Below are positions 13,201 through 13,920 of a DNA stretch of 13,920 nt, one piece after another. This stretch comes from Paraliomyxa sp041600735 (GTDB lineage: Bacteria > Myxococcota_A > Polyangia > Nannocystales > Nannocystaceae). The position numbers and the translations under genes are program-made. How positions within the stretch are numbered: position 1 is the stretch's first letter; the number at the start of each line of letters is the position of its first letter. Location of the stretch: contig JBFIJN010000225.1 of the NCBI GenBank assembly GCA_041600735.1, forward strand, positions 1-13,920, given 5' to 3'. The notes beneath the pieces were generated by a model. That model had not been told where the DNA came from and made no database searches. It saw only the letters and a list, made by a program, of their open reading frames with translations.

Positions 13201-13920
13201 TCAGCCGGTCGCGACGCTCTCGACGCTCTCGTCCTTGCGCAGGTAGAGCACCTGGCGGTCGAACGGGATCTCGACGCCCTCGCGGTCGAACGCCTCCTTG
13301 ATGCGTCGGCGAAGCTCTCGCTCGGCGGGGGCCTGCTCACCCGGCTTGACCTTGACGAACAGGCGCACGCCGACGCTCGAGGCATCGAGACTGAGCAGGC
13401 CCTGCACCGTGGGCTCGTCCAGCACGATGTCGGAGTGCTCGGCGCACCACTCGCGGCCGACCTGGGCCATCAGCTCCATGCCGCGGCGGGCGTCTTGCTC
13501 GTAGGCGAGGCCCACCACCACCAGCGCGCGCATCCAGCCGCGGTTGGCGTTGCCGACGATCTTGATCTGCCCGTTGGGCAAGAACCACAGCTTCCCGTCG
13601 AAGCTCCGCACCATGGTCTTGCGCAATCCCACGCCTTCGACCGTGCCGCTCACCCCGTCGACCTCGATGAGGTCGTCGGTCTCGACCACGCCGTCGAGGA
13701 TGAGGAAGAAGCCGCTGATCATGTCGCGCACCAGCTCTTGCGAGCCGAACGCGACGGCGAGACCGATCACGCCAGCACCCGCGATCACGGCCGTGAGGTC
13801 GAAGCCCAGCTGCTCGAGGCCCAGCACCAAGCCGATGCTCAGCAGCGCGATGCTTGTCAGCGTCTGCAGCAGCGGCAGGATCGTCTTGGCGCGCGTCGAT
13901 GCTGCGGCCCCGCGCTCGAA
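13201..13920 (-). CDS. MscS-family mechanosensitive channel (partial, 5' end missing)
   Basis: The frame is open from the window edge to TGA at 13201-13203, giving 239 residues; the N-terminal membrane helices lie outside the window. A TTG at 13830 is inside the reading frame and is not the start, since coding sequence continues upstream. A hydrophobic helix, TLTSIALLSIGLVLGLEQLG, is followed by VIAGAGVIGLAVAFGSQELV, the pore-lining TM3 with alternating Gly/Ala, and DMISGFFLILDG. The beta domain then shows VSGTVEGVGLRKTMVRSFDG and LWFLPNGQI, the family's signature 'v.G.Ve.i.lr.T.ir..dg....iPNg.i'. The C-terminal alpha/beta vestibule ends with FDREGVEIPFDRQVLYL, matching the usual 'gI.iPfPqr.v'. 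It acts in the inner membrane, releasing solutes when turgor rises. Confidence in the family is high; the subtype is not resolvable. Confidence 0.95.
   Translation of the reverse strand, partial: FERGAAASTRAKTILPLLQTLTSIALLSIGLVLGLEQLGFDLTAVIAGAGVIGLAVAFGSQELVRDMISGFFLILDGVVETDDLIEVDGVSGTVEGVGLRKTMVRSFDGKLWFLPNGQIKIVGNANRGWMRALVVVGLAYEQDARRGMELMAQVGREWCAEHSDIVLDEPTVQGLLSLDASSVGVRLFVKVKPGEQAPAERELRRRIKEAFDREGVEIPFDRQVLYLRKDESVESVATG

Overview
The window is about 70% GC, has very strong G/C bias at third codon positions, and carries long spurious open frames on both strands. At least six of its eleven genes encode lipoproteins, several with Ser/Thr/Asp- or Pro/Glu-rich linkers just after the lipobox. 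Together with an ECF sigma factor followed by a FecR/TPR anti-sigma protein and a choice-of-anchor-type lipoprotein, this points to a myxobacterium, most likely of the Nannocystis/Enhygromyxa/Plesiocystis group. That assignment is an inference from style; no rRNA or other phylogenetic marker is present.

Layout, left to right. (1) 1-1016, minus: a lipoprotein of unknown function, cut by the window edge. It is divergent from 1157-1654, plus, a small Spo0M/arrestin-like cytosolic protein. (2) 1664-4750, minus: a 1028-residue lipoprotein resembling the GH67-N/DUF4838 glycoside-hydrolase-like families, convergent with the previous gene. (3) 4751-4944: the only conspicuously AT-richer intergenic region. 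It has a short palindrome, two copies of a GTAAC-N17-ATCRC motif, and a hairpin that puts the ribosome binding site in its loop. (4) 4945-8063, plus: ECF sigma factor, a translationally coupled (ATGA) anti-sigma-like membrane protein with FecR-like and TPR parts, then a choice-of-anchor-type surface lipoprotein. This reads as one envelope-signalling operon. (5) 8075-10778, minus: proC (pyrroline-5-carboxylate reductase), preceded by a protein with fifteen cysteines at exact three-residue spacing and a roughly 450-residue low-complexity tail. (6) 10846-11466, plus: a cysteine-rich lipoprotein divergent from it. (7) 11485-13920, minus: a LolB/LolA-like lipoprotein with an acidic repeat tail, a ComEA-like helix-hairpin-helix protein, and a MscS-family channel cut by the window edge.

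The most unusual items are the Cys-x-x array protein upstream of proC and the regulatory architecture in front of the ECF operon. The rest is mainly envelope biology. Only proC has a firmly assignable metabolic role. No rRNA, tRNA, mobile element, CRISPR array or defence island was seen. No gene-free stretch exceeds 300 bases; the largest gaps are 4751-4944 (194 bp), 13027-13200 (174 bp) and 1017-1156 (140 bp).
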